In this document: positions 42,883 to 51,734 of the stretch, one piece after another | Position numbering within the stretch: the stretch's first letter is position 1 | Layout: every line of letters starts with the position of its first letter | Assembly: GCA_018676675.1 (NCBI GenBank) | Contig: JABHEG010000028.1 | Coordinates: forward strand, 62,001-126,000 | Direction: 5' to 3' | Source of the DNA: Lentisphaerota bacterium | GTDB taxonomy: Bacteria > Verrucomicrobiota > Lentisphaeria > Oligosphaerales > JABHEG01 | DNA: 64,000 nucleotides | Translations under genes and position numbers: made by a program | Notes under the pieces: model-generated | The model's input: the letters and a program-made list of their open reading frames with translations, nothing else | What the model was told of the DNA's origin: nothing | The model's database searches: none

Positions 42883-43974
42883 GTGGCGCGAAGCAACGCA
42901 GAACTCGTAGGACGCAGCGTGTCGGAGCTGGCGACACCTTGCTTGATTGTAGACGAAGCGGCACTCACAGCCAATTTGGAGTTGCTGGCCTCGTATTTTG
43001 AGGATCGGGTGTGCAAGATCCGTCCCCACTTCAAAGCTCACAAGTGCGTCAGCCTCGCGCGACGGCAACTCTCAACGGGGAGCTGTGTTGGCATCTGCTG
43101 CGCCAAGCTGTCTGAAGCAGAGGTGCTGGTAGAAGGCGGTATAGAAGACGTGCTGATCGCGAATCAGGTCGTTGGCCCGGACAAAGCCACGCGCCTGGCC
43201 AGACTCAACCGGACGGCAACGGTGCGCTGTGCAGTTGACGACTGCGCCAATATCGCCGAGCTTGGCGCCGCAGCCGCAGAGGAGGGAGTCACCGTCGGCA
43301 TCCTCGTGGAAGTCGACGTGGGGATGAAACGCTGCGGGGTGCCGCCTGGCCAGCCGGCTGTCACAATGGCGCAGTTGGTCGCTGCCACTCCGGGCCTGCG
43401 TTTCGATGGACTGCAGGGATACGAAGGACACGCCGTTGTCCTGCCGGACTACGACGAACGGAAACAACGTGTCACTGAGGATCTCGGGATGCTCGTGGAT
43501 ACTCGTCGCGCCATCGAGTCAAGCGGCCTGCCGGTCAAGATCGTGTCCTCAGGAGGAACCGGAACCTACGACATCACCGGCAACATCCCTGGGATTGACG
43601 AAGTGCAATGTGGTACCTATGCCCTGATGGACGTTTTTTATGCTCAGGTGAGGCCGGAGTTCGCGATCGCGCGATCGATTCTCGCCACCGTCGTCTCCAA
43701 CAAGCACGACCAGGTGGTTGTGGACGTGGGGCTGAAGGGCATCGGTGGGGAATTCTGCGACCCCGTCCTACTGGAGTACCCAGAGGCCAAACCGCGCTAC
43801 GTCTCGGAAGAACACACCCCCTTTATGGAGGTGACTGAGGACGTCGGGAAGCGAGTTTACATCCTTCCGCCGCATGGATGCACCACGAACAACCTCCACC
43901 GGGAGCTTTACCTTGTCCGCAACGGCAAGGTCGTCGATGTTTGGCCCATTGAGGGCGCCGGGTGCCTCGAATAG
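42883..43974 (+). CDS. D-threonine-aldolase-like (DSD1-family) PLP enzyme
   Basis: A 363-residue fold-type III PLP enzyme of the D-threonine aldolase / D-serine dehydratase (DSD1) family. I choose the GTG at 42883 because GGAGGG lies six bases upstream; a TTG at 42841 has no such site. The product begins just before the conserved T-P-C-L-I-V-D. The PLP lysine is in P-H-F-K-A-H-K (K51), and the C-terminal metal-site motif P-P-H-G-C-T-T-N near 332 has His and Cys, as in D-threonine aldolase. Expected chemistry is cleavage or dehydration of D-3-hydroxy amino acids. It is the first gene of a five-gene unit (gaps 51, 23, 59 and 34 bp) ending at the terminator at 47682. Exact substrate is unknown. 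Confidence 0.88.
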   Translation: MARSNAELVGRSVSELATPCLIVDEAALTANLELLASYFEDRVCKIRPHFKAHKCVSLARRQLSTGSCVGICCAKLSEAEVLVEGGIEDVLIANQVVGPDKATRLARLNRTATVRCAVDDCANIAELGAAAAEEGVTVGILVEVDVGMKRCGVPPGQPAVTMAQLVAATPGLRFDGLQGYEGHAVVLPDYDERKQRVTEDLGMLVDTRRAIESSGLPVKIVSSGGTGTYDITGNIPGIDEVQCGTYALMDVFYAQVRPEFAIARSILATVVSNKHDQVVVDVGLKGIGGEFCDPVLLEYPEAKPRYVSEEHTPFMEVTEDVGKRVYILPPHGCTTNNLHRELYLVRNGKVVDVWPIEGAGCLE

Positions 43975-44025
43975 AGCACTGGATACCAGACACAATAGCA
44001 GCAGCACACCACTGGGAGACAAGGA

Positions 44026-44481
44026 ATGGCCACGTATATCGAGATGCGTTACCTGGAAGACGACATCGCCGTCCGTGCCCGTCTGCTCGAAGACGACATG
44101 CCGCGAACGTGCGCGGAGCTCCTGAAGGACCTCCCGCTCGAGAGCACAGCCACTCATGCCCGATACTCAGGCAGCGAGGTCGCGATGCTACTCTCCACCG
44201 ACATCCACATCGAGCGCGAAAAGGCGACGTGTGCAACGCTGCCTGGGGACGTCGCTTACGTCTGGCTCAATGAAGACGATCACTACGGGCTGGATGGTGA
44301 TGTCTCCGAAATCTGCTGGTTCTATGACCGGGATTGCTGCCCGAGTATGTTCGAAGGGCCGGTTCTCGTGAATATCTTCGCTCAGATCGAAGGAGATACC
44401 AAGGCATTCTACGACGCATGCGCCGACACCCGGATCAGCGGCGTCAAGACCCTCCGCATCAGCCTGGTCAAGGATGCGTGA
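44026..44481 (+). CDS. DUF3830 cyclophilin-like protein
   Basis: A 151-residue protein of the DUF3830 family, a cyclophilin-like beta-barrel of unknown function. Family features are E-D-D-M-P-R-T-C-A-E near 22-31, L-P-L-E-S-T-A-T-H-A-R-Y-S-G (36-49) and L-P-G-D-V-A-Y near 72-78. Family members typically occur beside N-acyl-D-amino-acid deacylases, DSD1-type aldolases and related catabolic genes in proteobacteria (established gene-neighbourhood knowledge, not checked here). It follows the PLP enzyme by 51 bp. With no recognised catalytic residues it may be a small accessory or an uncharacterised hydrolase. Confidence 0.82.
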   Translation: MATYIEMRYLEDDIAVRARLLEDDMPRTCAELLKDLPLESTATHARYSGSEVAMLLSTDIHIEREKATCATLPGDVAYVWLNEDDHYGLDGDVSEICWFYDRDCCPSMFEGPVLVNIFAQIEGDTKAFYDACADTRISGVKTLRISLVKDA

Positions 44482-44504
44482 CCCGGAAAAGGAGAAGCGT
44501 TGGT

Positions 44505-45494
44505 ATGGGTGAGCAAAGCAAGGCTGCGGGAGTTGGGACGGTCGGTCTGGTTGGTTTGGGACTGATGGGGCGCGGCATTGCGGCCTGCCTGCTGAGCCAC
44601 GGCATGCGCGTGGTTGCCTTCAATCGTACGGCTGAACGGGCCAGGAAGGCCCGTGAGTTCATCGCCAACGCAATGGACGAGGTGGTGGCACGCGGCGTGG
44701 CCGAGGCCGAAACGGTGGCTGATTGGGCCGAACGTTTCACAATCGTTCCGGCCATTGACGGCTTGGCCGAGTGCCCCTTCGTGGTCGAGTCTGTCAAAGA
44801 GGACATCGTGCTCAAACGTGACCTGTTTGGCCAGCTTGAAGCCTGCCTGGCGGCCGATGCGGTCATCGCTTCGAATACCTCGAGTTTCCCGCTGACCATG
44901 CTCCAGAGCAAGAGTCAACATCCTGAACGGTTCGTGATCATGCACTGGTCTGAACCGGCTTGGATTACCCGCTTCCTGGAAATCGTCCGCAACGAGGTGA
45001 CATCCGAAGCCACCATCACCCGAACAAAGGCGTTGGGCCTCGCGTGCGGTAAAGAGCCGAGCTTCCTGAACTTCGATATCCGCGGCTTCGTCGCCAATCG
45101 CCTGATGTACGCGTTCATCCGTGAGGCTTGTCACCTGGCTGATATCGGCGTAGCGGACGTTGCCACGATCGATCGATCATTCCGGAATGACGTGGGCTGG
45201 TGGGCAACCATCGCCGGTCCTTTCCGCTGGATGGATCTGACGGGCATACAGGCCTATGGACTGGTCATGGAAGGGCTCCTGCCCGAGCTCTGCAACGACG
45301 GGAAACTCCCGGAAATCATGGAAAAGATGATGGCAGAGGGGGCCGAAGGGACAGGAAACCAGACAGGGTTCTATCCCTATACCCCCGAAACAGCCAAAGT
45401 GTGGGAGGAGGCCTGGGTGGAATTCAGCTACGATGTGCGCGAGCTCCTGCAGAAGCACGAAGCACGACTCCGCGAACGTGGAGCTCTCGAGTAA
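44505..45494 (+). CDS. 3-hydroxyacyl-CoA-dehydrogenase-family NAD enzyme
   Basis: A 329-residue dehydrogenase with a Rossmann N-terminal domain (G-L-V-G-L-G-L-M-G-R-G, residues about 14-24) and the helical C-terminal domain. The segment N-T-S-S-F-P-L (near 126) and the substituted M-H-W-S-E-P near 146 (normally H-F-F-N-P) keep the catalytic His, but the CoA-contacting surroundings are atypical, so a small non-CoA hydroxy acid substrate is plausible, as in lambda-crystallin-like relatives. The catalytic-domain start F-V-A-N-R-L-M-Y is near 195. AAGGAG lies about 10-12 bases before the ATG. It follows the DUF3830 gene after 23 bp. Confidence 0.88.
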   Translation: MGEQSKAAGVGTVGLVGLGLMGRGIAACLLSHGMRVVAFNRTAERARKAREFIANAMDEVVARGVAEAETVADWAERFTIVPAIDGLAECPFVVESVKEDIVLKRDLFGQLEACLAADAVIASNTSSFPLTMLQSKSQHPERFVIMHWSEPAWITRFLEIVRNEVTSEATITRTKALGLACGKEPSFLNFDIRGFVANRLMYAFIREACHLADIGVADVATIDRSFRNDVGWWATIAGPFRWMDLTGIQAYGLVMEGLLPELCNDGKLPEIMEKMMAEGAEGTGNQTGFYPYTPETAKVWEEAWVEFSYDVRELLQKHEARLRERGALE

Positions 45495-45553
45495 GCTCCC
45501 CCCCCTGACACGTGCCACGGATGAAAGCACATCGGGCCCCAGTCGGCAACCCC

Positions 45554-46402
45554 ATGGCGAAGAACATCTCCATCCGAGTTCTGGTCGAGAACACCGCGGA
45601 GGAAGAAGGGACATTGGCCGAGCACGGCTGGGCGGTCTGGGTCTGCGCGGGAGATCATCGCGTTCTCCTTGATGCCGGCCAGGGCGTTGCGGACGTGCTC
45701 CTCCGCAATGCGATCCGCCAAAACGTCCCTCTGGCAACGGCCGATGCCATCGTTCTGAGTCATGGTCATCACGACCATACCGGGGCCTTGGCGCAAGCCC
45801 TCCCGCTAATGTCCCGGCCGGCCATTTTCGCCCATCCCGCTGCCCTCGCCCCCAAGTACGCCAAACGCCGTGGGACTTCTGCGCGGGAAGCCGGTATACC
45901 GGCAGCGGCGCTTCGCGCAATTGAGGAGCATGCCGGGCAGATCGTGGAAACGACCTCGCCCACGGAAATCTGCCCGGGTGTCCACGTCACCGGCCCTGTT
46001 CCCCGTCTGACGACCTTCGAGAAGACCAACCGTCGCTTCTTCCTGGATGAAAATCTGACGCGCCCTGATCCACTGCATGATGATCAAGCTCTGTACGTGG
46101 ACAGCAAAGCCGGCACGGTGGTTGTGCTCGGGTGTGCCCACGCCGGCGTAGTGAACACCCTGATATACATCCGTGAACTCACGTCAGGCCGGCCTCTGCA
46201 CGCCGTCCTCGGAGGACTGCACCTCGGCTCCGCATCGCAGGACTGCATTGTGCAGACCATCGACGCTCTCCGCGATTTGGGCGTACAGCGTTTCTGCGTC
46301 GGGCATTGTACCGGGATAGTCGCCCAGACGGCGTTGTGGGCCGCATTCCCGGGAAAATGCATGCCCTGTCATGTCGGGGCACGGTTGACGGTCGAGCAAT
46401 GA
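45554..46402 (+). CDS. Metallo-beta-lactamase-fold hydrolase (dihydropterin-synthase-like clade)
   Basis: A 282-residue MBL-fold protein. The ATG at 45554 is chosen because the product then starts at the usual I-S-I-R-V-L-V-E-N strand, though no strong ribosome binding site is seen. The metal motif H-G-H-H-D-H is intact (near 63-68), with further ligands in G-C-A-H-A-G (near 196) and G-G-L-H (near 220). The opening L-L-D-A-G-Q-G is typical, and the closest group I recognise is the beta-ribofuranosylaminobenzene 5'-phosphate-synthase-like MBL clade. In this operon it is more likely a catabolic lactonase or ester hydrolase; this is inference. Gaps on both sides are under 60 bp. Confidence 0.85.
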   Translation: MAKNISIRVLVENTAEEEGTLAEHGWAVWVCAGDHRVLLDAGQGVADVLLRNAIRQNVPLATADAIVLSHGHHDHTGALAQALPLMSRPAIFAHPAALAPKYAKRRGTSAREAGIPAAALRAIEEHAGQIVETTSPTEICPGVHVTGPVPRLTTFEKTNRRFFLDENLTRPDPLHDDQALYVDSKAGTVVVLGCAHAGVVNTLIYIRELTSGRPLHAVLGGLHLGSASQDCIVQTIDALRDLGVQRFCVGHCTGIVAQTALWAAFPGKCMPCHVGARLTVEQ

Positions 46403-46436
46403 AGGTCCTGCCGCGTCGGTGCCGGAAAGGGAATCC

Positions 46437-47681
46437 ATGGACATTTCCAGAACGTATGATGTCATCGTTGTTGGGGGCGGAATCTCCGGGACAATGGCCG
46501 CCATCTCTGCCGCCCGCGAAGCTGCACACACACTGCTGGTTGAACGATATTCAGCCCTGGGCGGCATGGGGACGCTCGGACTGGTCCAGCCTATCACCAC
46601 GTGGGGCCTCGGCAAGAACTATGTGGTAGGCGGAACAGGACGCCGGATCCTGGAAGAACTGGCTCAGTCTCACCCGTACGCAGCCACCGGCATGACCACC
46701 TACGGCCCCTCCTGTGACAGCGAATACCTCAAGTGGTGCCTGGAGTGTCGGGCCGTCGATGCAGGCGTGGATCTGCTCTATCACAGCTGGGTTCGAGATG
46801 TGACGACCGCTCAGGACGGCCGGATAACCAGTCTGGTCGCGCTCACCAAGGCAGGCGATGTTGTCCTCAAGGGCAAGACCATCATTGATGCCTCCGGCGA
46901 TGCGGATGTTGCCGCTTTCGCCGGCGTCCCTTTCGATGTCGGCTCCCAGGGAATAACGCTGATGTTCCTGGTCGCGGGAATCGATCGCCAACGCTGCGGA
47001 AAACGCAACGAGATCAGCCGGGTCTATGGTGAACGCCGCGTGGGGTACCGAGGACTGGCGCTCTTCTGGCACGCCAGACCGGACGCGGCCTACTTCAATG
47101 TGACCGAGGTCGAAAACCACAACGCGCTCGATCCGGTGGACCTTACACGAGCCACGGTGGACTGCCGACGGCAGGCATGGCAGATCCTCGAGATCATGAG
47201 AAAACACGCCCCGGGATTTGAGGAGGCCTACATTGCGGAGACCGCACCGGCGCTGGGGGTGCGCGAGACACGACGGATCAAAGGGCTGTTCACACTGGGG
47301 CTGGACGACGTGAAACGCGGCGGATCATTCCCCGACGCCATCGCCCGGGCCGGATGTCCGGTCGATGTGCATGGGAGTGCGGACAACGGGAAGGGGGACT
47401 ACTGGGGGCTCTCGGCCAGCTATGCGATCCCCTACCGCTCCCTGATCGCGGCGGAAACGCCGAACCTGATCGTGACCGGCCGGCCGATATCCGCGGACCA
47501 CGCAGCCCATTCCTCGCTCCGACGCATGGCCCCGGGATTCGCTCTGGGCGAAGCGGCCGGCGTGGCTGCAGCACTTACCGGGGAGGGGGATGTACGCGAA
47601 CTCGACACCGGAGCCCTCCGGGAAACACTGCGCCAGTACGGCGCCATACTGGACCCGGAGGATGAGATACCGTCAGGCTAA
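46437..47681 (+). CDS. FAD-dependent oxidoreductase (FAD_oxidored family)
   Basis: A 414-residue flavoprotein. The ATG at 46437, with AAAGGG upstream, puts the dinucleotide motif V-V-G-G-G-I-S-G at residues 11-18, followed by the E-R-Y-S-A-L-G-G-M-G block that binds FAD. D-A-S-G-D-A-D-V-A near 145 and the C-terminal G-R-P-I-S-A-D-H-A-A-H-S-S-L-R-R-M pattern are typical of PF12831-type proteins, which oxidise hydroxylated or aminated carbon compounds in a poorly known way. It is the last gene of the operon and ends directly before a perfect terminator hairpin. Confidence 0.88.
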   Translation: MDISRTYDVIVVGGGISGTMAAISAAREAAHTLLVERYSALGGMGTLGLVQPITTWGLGKNYVVGGTGRRILEELAQSHPYAATGMTTYGPSCDSEYLKWCLECRAVDAGVDLLYHSWVRDVTTAQDGRITSLVALTKAGDVVLKGKTIIDASGDADVAAFAGVPFDVGSQGITLMFLVAGIDRQRCGKRNEISRVYGERRVGYRGLALFWHARPDAAYFNVTEVENHNALDPVDLTRATVDCRRQAWQILEIMRKHAPGFEEAYIAETAPALGVRETRRIKGLFTLGLDDVKRGGSFPDAIARAGCPVDVHGSADNGKGDYWGLSASYAIPYRSLIAAETPNLIVTGRPISADHAAHSSLRRMAPGFALGEAAGVAAALTGEGDVRELDTGALRETLRQYGAILDPEDEIPSG

Positions 47682-47708
47682 ACCCTCCGCGTTCTTTTCG
47701 CGGAGGGT
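47682..47708. terminator. Bidirectional terminator hairpin
   Basis: ACCCTCCGCG and CGCGGAGGGT pair perfectly over 10 bp with a TTCTTTT loop, placed between the convergent FAD-oxidoreductase and rng stops. It can terminate both units. Confidence 0.8.
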
Positions 47709-47712
47709 CAGG

Positions 47713-49374
47713 CTAGAGCTCTTTCCCGCGGCCTTGGTCGACAAGCTTGAACTCTTCCATGTGCAACGATGCTTCGCCCCGGAAGGACAGTTCTCCACCG
47801 AACTCAGACTCCATGGACATCAGCAGGTCCGCATCCTCGTTCCGAAGACGCTCGAGGATGCTGGGATGCACCATGACACGCACATGTTCAGGCTTGCGGC
47901 GCTGACGCAGGATATGCTGGAGTCGGCGCTGGATCTCGACGCTCATGCTCGTCGCGGACTTCACCATGCCCTTGCCTTCGCAGTAGGGGCAGGGCGAGTA
48001 GATGGCATCCAGCAGGCTCTCGTGCTCGCGCTGCCGAGTCATCTCCACCAGACCCAGCGGGCTGATGGCGTAGGTCTTGGTCCGGGCGCGGTCCTCCAGC
48101 AGGGCCTTCTTCAGAGTGGTGTAGACTTCGCGCTGGTCCGGCTTGGCCCTCATGTCAATCAGATCCAGAACGATTAGACCACCGAGATTGCGCAAGCGCA
48201 ACTGGCGGGCAATCTCGTCGACCGCCTCAAGATTGGTCTGCTTTATCGTTTCAGGATGATCCTTGCCCTTGCGGTTTTTCCCGGAGTTGACATCAATCGC
48301 AATCAACGCCTCAGTCTCGTCAATGCAGATGTATCCGCCGCTGGGAAGCGGCACGCGACGGCCGAACACGTTCTCAATCTGTTGGGTCAGCCGGTAGCGC
48401 TGGAAGATCGGGACGGCGTCGCGGTGGTACTTGATCTTGACCCGCTCCCGGCGACTGAGTTTCTGCAGCTTCGTCTGAGCAAGCTCACAGACATCCTTGC
48501 TGTCGGAGACAACTTCGTCCACATCTTCGGTCATCACATCACGCAGAGCCCGTTCCACAAGGTCCGGCTCCTGGTATACGCAGCAGGGAGCCCGTTTGTT
48601 CTTCAGGTTGTCCTCGAGGAGTTCCCAGGCGTCGAGAAGCATGTCCAGATCACGCTGGAAAAACTCTTCTTTCTTGCCGGCGCCGACTGTACGGCAGATC
48701 ACGCCCATGCCCGAAGGGATGTCCAGATCCCGCAGGATCTGACGCAGTCGAGAGCGTTCTTCATGGTCCTCGACCCGCTTCGACACACCGATGTGTGAGG
48801 AATTGGGCAGCAAAACCAGGTAACGCCCGGGGATACTGAGGTTCGTGGTGACTCGGGCCCCCTTGGTGCCAATCGGCCCCTTGGTGACTTGCACGAGTAC
48901 TTCAGAGTTGACCTTGAACAGATCCGGAATGTCCTCGACCGTGAAGTTGTTCTTCTTCCGGGCGGGTTTCCGGCGACGCCGCTGCCGTTGCGGGGGTGGC
49001 GGGGGGGCCTCCTCCTCAGCTTTCCCGAAGAAGCGGCTCCGGATACGCCCGATCAACGTCTCTTTGACCGGCTCGACCTCAGGCTGGCGCCGCTGCCGCT
49101 GCCGCTGTTGAGGGCGCTGGGAGTTGCCCTCTTCCAGCATCTCCTGAGTGGCGGGGAGCATGTCCCAGTAGTGGAGAAACGCGTTCTTCTCGGCTCCCAC
49201 ATCCACAAACGCGGCCTGCAGAGAGGCCTCCAGATTGCGGATCTTGCCTTGGAAAATGGAGCCGACAAGACGCTCTTCATCACGACGTTCGATGAAGAAA
49301 TCCCGTAGCCTGCCGTTCTCGACAACGGCAACACGAGTCTGCAGTTCTTCGCAGTTAATCAGTATTTGTTTCAT
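47713..49374 (-). CDS. rng: Ribonuclease E/G with basic insert in the S1 region
   Basis: A 553-residue endoribonuclease of the RNase E/G family, acting in rRNA maturation and mRNA decay. The S1-like fold starts at G-S-I-F-Q-G-K-I-R-N-L near 38-48 and A-F-V-D-V-G near 55. After residue about 84 there is an unusual Gln/Arg/Pro-rich insert of about 60 residues (about 84-145) before the S1 fold resumes at V-N-S-E-V-L-V-Q-V-T-K. The catalytic DNase-I-like domain has A-I-D-V-N-S-G-K near 345 and L-D-L-I-D-M near 388, and the zinc-link C-P-Y-C-E-G-K-G is near 455. It follows fmt by 35 bp. Length is close to RNase G plus the insert. Confidence 0.95.
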   Translation of the reverse strand: MKQILINCEELQTRVAVVENGRLRDFFIERRDEERLVGSIFQGKIRNLEASLQAAFVDVGAEKNAFLHYWDMLPATQEMLEEGNSQRPQQRQRQRRQPEVEPVKETLIGRIRSRFFGKAEEEAPPPPPQRQRRRRKPARKKNNFTVEDIPDLFKVNSEVLVQVTKGPIGTKGARVTTNLSIPGRYLVLLPNSSHIGVSKRVEDHEERSRLRQILRDLDIPSGMGVICRTVGAGKKEEFFQRDLDMLLDAWELLEDNLKNKRAPCCVYQEPDLVERALRDVMTEDVDEVVSDSKDVCELAQTKLQKLSRRERVKIKYHRDAVPIFQRYRLTQQIENVFGRRVPLPSGGYICIDETEALIAIDVNSGKNRKGKDHPETIKQTNLEAVDEIARQLRLRNLGGLIVLDLIDMRAKPDQREVYTTLKKALLEDRARTKTYAISPLGLVEMTRQREHESLLDAIYSPCPYCEGKGMVKSATSMSVEIQRRLQHILRQRRKPEHVRVMVHPSILERLRNEDADLLMSMESEFGGELSFRGEASLHMEEFKLVDQGRGKEL

Positions 49375-49409
49375 GGGGTGGTAGGCACGGGCCCGGCATC
49401 CAGTCCCGG

Positions 49410-50399
49410 TCAGAGAATGACCGAGGACACGGCGAGCGGACTGCCACGGAGAAAATCAGCTGCGCTCATCTCACTGCGGCCCTCGGGAATGAGGCGATTT
49501 ACCCTCAACGTCCCGGTACCGCAGGCAACGACCAGACCACTTTCATCCGCCTGCAACACAGTCCCCGGCGGAATGCCGGCCGCGTTGGAGGCATCAATGA
49601 CAGTGGCAGCAGTCAACTGCAAGCGCTTCTCTTTCTCTCGGATTGCGACGCGGCAGTAGGCGCGCGGCCAGGGGCTCAGTGCCCGGATCTTCCGTTCAAT
49701 ATGTTGAGCTTCTGAGGACCATTCGATGGCCCCATCCTGCTTCTTCAGTTTCGGTGCATACGTGACGCCGGTCTCAGGTTGAGAGTGCTCCGAGAGCCCT
49801 CCGCGACACACGCGCCACATGCAATCAACGATGTGCGCTCCGGCCAACTCGGCCAGGCGCCCTTCCAACTGGTCGGCCGTCTCGGCCTGACCAATCCCGA
49901 TCTCCACTTGTTCATATACCGGCCCCGTATCCAATCCCCTGTCCATTTTCATGAAGGACACGCCGGTCTTTGCATCGCCAGCGAGAATCGCCTGGTTGAT
50001 CGGTGCTGCCCCGCGATGCCTGGGGAGCAGTGATGCATGAACGTTGAGACACCCCTGAGTCGGCAAGTTCAGGAGAATCTCCTTCAGCAATTGTCCGAAA
50101 GCCACGACTACAATCAGTTCGGGGGCAAGAGCCCGAATCTGCTCAAGGAAGCCCGAGGCATTCACCGATGCCGGTTTGTCAGGCCTCAACCCAAGCGTTC
50201 CTGCGTAATCCCCCAACGGCGTCGCTTTCAACCGGCGTTTGCGTCCAGCCGGCCGGTCCGGCTGTGTTCCGACTCCCACAAGCTTGACGCGAGCGTTCTC
50301 TGCCATGTTTCGCAGGACGGGAATGCCCAGTTCGCCTGAACCGAGGAAGTAGGCGGCTACCGGTGCTTGGGCATCGTTGTCTCTGCTGCAACTCGTCAT
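49410..50399 (-). CDS. fmt: Methionyl-tRNA formyltransferase
   Basis: Formylates Met-tRNA(fMet) using 10-formyl-THF for translation initiation. Read from the ATG at 50399 (residue 78 of a longer open frame); no Shine-Dalgarno site is clear, but upstream sequence is not family-like. The 329-residue protein begins with a Rossmann-type A-A-Y-F-L-G-S-G-E-L-G segment. The active site shows S-L-L-P-R-H-R-G-A-A-P-I near residues 115-126 and V-S-F-M-K-M-D-R-G-L-D-T-G-P near 137-150. A C-terminal OB-fold domain follows. It sits upstream of rng in a short unit and is divergent from the MrfB-like gene. Confidence 0.95.
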   Translation of the reverse strand: MTSCSRDNDAQAPVAAYFLGSGELGIPVLRNMAENARVKLVGVGTQPDRPAGRKRRLKATPLGDYAGTLGLRPDKPASVNASGFLEQIRALAPELIVVVAFGQLLKEILLNLPTQGCLNVHASLLPRHRGAAPINQAILAGDAKTGVSFMKMDRGLDTGPVYEQVEIGIGQAETADQLEGRLAELAGAHIVDCMWRVCRGGLSEHSQPETGVTYAPKLKKQDGAIEWSSEAQHIERKIRALSPWPRAYCRVAIREKEKRLQLTAATVIDASNAAGIPPGTVLQADESGLVVACGTGTLRVNRLIPEGRSEMSAADFLRGSPLAVSSVIL

Positions 50400-50693
50400 T
50401 GTGGTCGTCTGTCGGTGGCACAGGCAGGCACGGGCAAAGGATCCAGCAACGTGTCCGTCGCCGCCTGTCCAGGAAAAAATTGTCTGTTCCTCTATTGTGT
50501 CTATCGGCGTTCGGTGACCGATATGACCGAGTAACATAGCGTCACGGCCTCTCCTTTGAAAGCCGTTCAGGCCGGCGCTGTAACGGACGTCGGCTCGGGC
50601 GTGGAGAGATCGGGCGCTTTTTGCGCTCAACGATGTTATCTATTTCCTGATTGTGCACCTCGGTTGGCTTCCGCACGAACGGGGATTAGGTTC
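50400..50693. other. Divergent intergenic region, 294 bp
   Basis: Separates fmt (minus) from the MrfB-like gene (plus). No gene was recognised. A short hairpin GCGC-TTTTT-GCGC (about 50618-50630) is present, and the promoters of both units must lie here, but no confident -35/-10 pair can be called. Confidence 0.45.
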
Positions 50694-51734
50694 ATGTTCC
50701 ATAACAGGAAAGCAGAAGTGCTGACGATGACGAGCGGAGACCACGAACAGCGACGGGAGAAGATCCGCGGTCTGCGGGCACAGCTCGACGCCTTGCGGAA
50801 ACGCACATCCGGTCCCCCGGAACAGCGTGCGGCTGAATCAGCCATCAAACGCTCATTGCGAAAGCGTTCGTCCGGAAGACCACGAAAAGACGAAGCCCCT
50901 GCTCCCTCGGCAGGCCCACCCGGAACCCCGGCTGTCATCTCCTACGAACGCGGGGTCCCCAGACGCTCACAGGTCCCCACCCAACCCCCAAAGCCCGGGA
51001 CGGACCGGCCGCCGGTAGTTCTGGCCGATGCTGTTTCGGGAAGTGAGACAAGCCACGCACAGTTCGGCCCGGCCTATCTCGTCGCTCAAGTGGTGGACGA
51101 CTTGGAGGATAACGATGGCTTCAGCGCCGCGTTTGAGGCGGCTTTAGCGGCGCGAGAGACCTTCCTGGGCGAGCGGCTCGAACTCCTGTGCCCGGACTGC
51201 CCGCCAACTCCCCGGGACATTGTCTTCATGGACATCGAGACGACAGGCCTCGGCAGCGCCCCCCTTTTCCTGATCGGGGTGATGCTGTGGGACGAGCGAG
51301 GGTTGGAGGTCAGGCAGTACCTGGCCCGAAATTATGCTGAGGAGGCCGCTGTGATCGGCTTCTTCGCCGACGACTGCAGTACACGGCGCGTACTCATCAC
51401 ATTCAACGGGAAGAGCTTTGATGTCCCTTTCATCCGCAATCGCTCGCTCGTGACCGGTGTTCCATACACCCCTGATCTGGCGCACTTTGACCTGCTCCAT
51501 GAAAGCCGCAGGGTCTGGAAGGATGTCCTCCCGAACTGTAAGCTCCAGACGCTCGAACGCTTTGTGTGCAAACGTATCCGCCATGGTGACATTCCCGGGG
51601 ATCAGATCGCTGACGCCTACCATGCCTACGTACGCAACGAAGATGCGCGTGACATTGTCACGATCCTCAAGCACAACCTTCTGGACTTAATCACTCTTGC
51701 TGACCTGATGATCCACTTCGACACCAGACCATGA
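50694..51734 (+). CDS. MrfB/YprB-like exonuclease (RNase H-like fold)
   Basis: A 346-residue protein if it starts at ATG 50694; a GTG at 50718 with AGGA eight bases upstream is an equally good start. The N-terminal 130 residues are basic and disordered (R-K-R-T-S, R-K-R-S-S-G-R-P-R-K). The C-terminal 200 residues are an RNase H-like domain of the YprB type: D-I-E-T-T-G (Asp and Glu) near 178, T-F-N-G-K-S-F-D near 240, and a C-terminal D-I-V-T-I-L-K-H-N with the last acidic residue. In Bacillus subtilis YprB (MrfB) works with the helicase YprA (MrfA) in repair of mitomycin C damage. Here it overlaps the helicase gene by four bases. Confidence 0.85.
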   Translation: MFHNRKAEVLTMTSGDHEQRREKIRGLRAQLDALRKRTSGPPEQRAAESAIKRSLRKRSSGRPRKDEAPAPSAGPPGTPAVISYERGVPRRSQVPTQPPKPGTDRPPVVLADAVSGSETSHAQFGPAYLVAQVVDDLEDNDGFSAAFEAALAARETFLGERLELLCPDCPPTPRDIVFMDIETTGLGSAPLFLIGVMLWDERGLEVRQYLARNYAEEAAVIGFFADDCSTRRVLITFNGKSFDVPFIRNRSLVTGVPYTPDLAHFDLLHESRRVWKDVLPNCKLQTLERFVCKRIRHGDIPGDQIADAYHAYVRNEDARDIVTILKHNLLDLITLADLMIHFDTRP

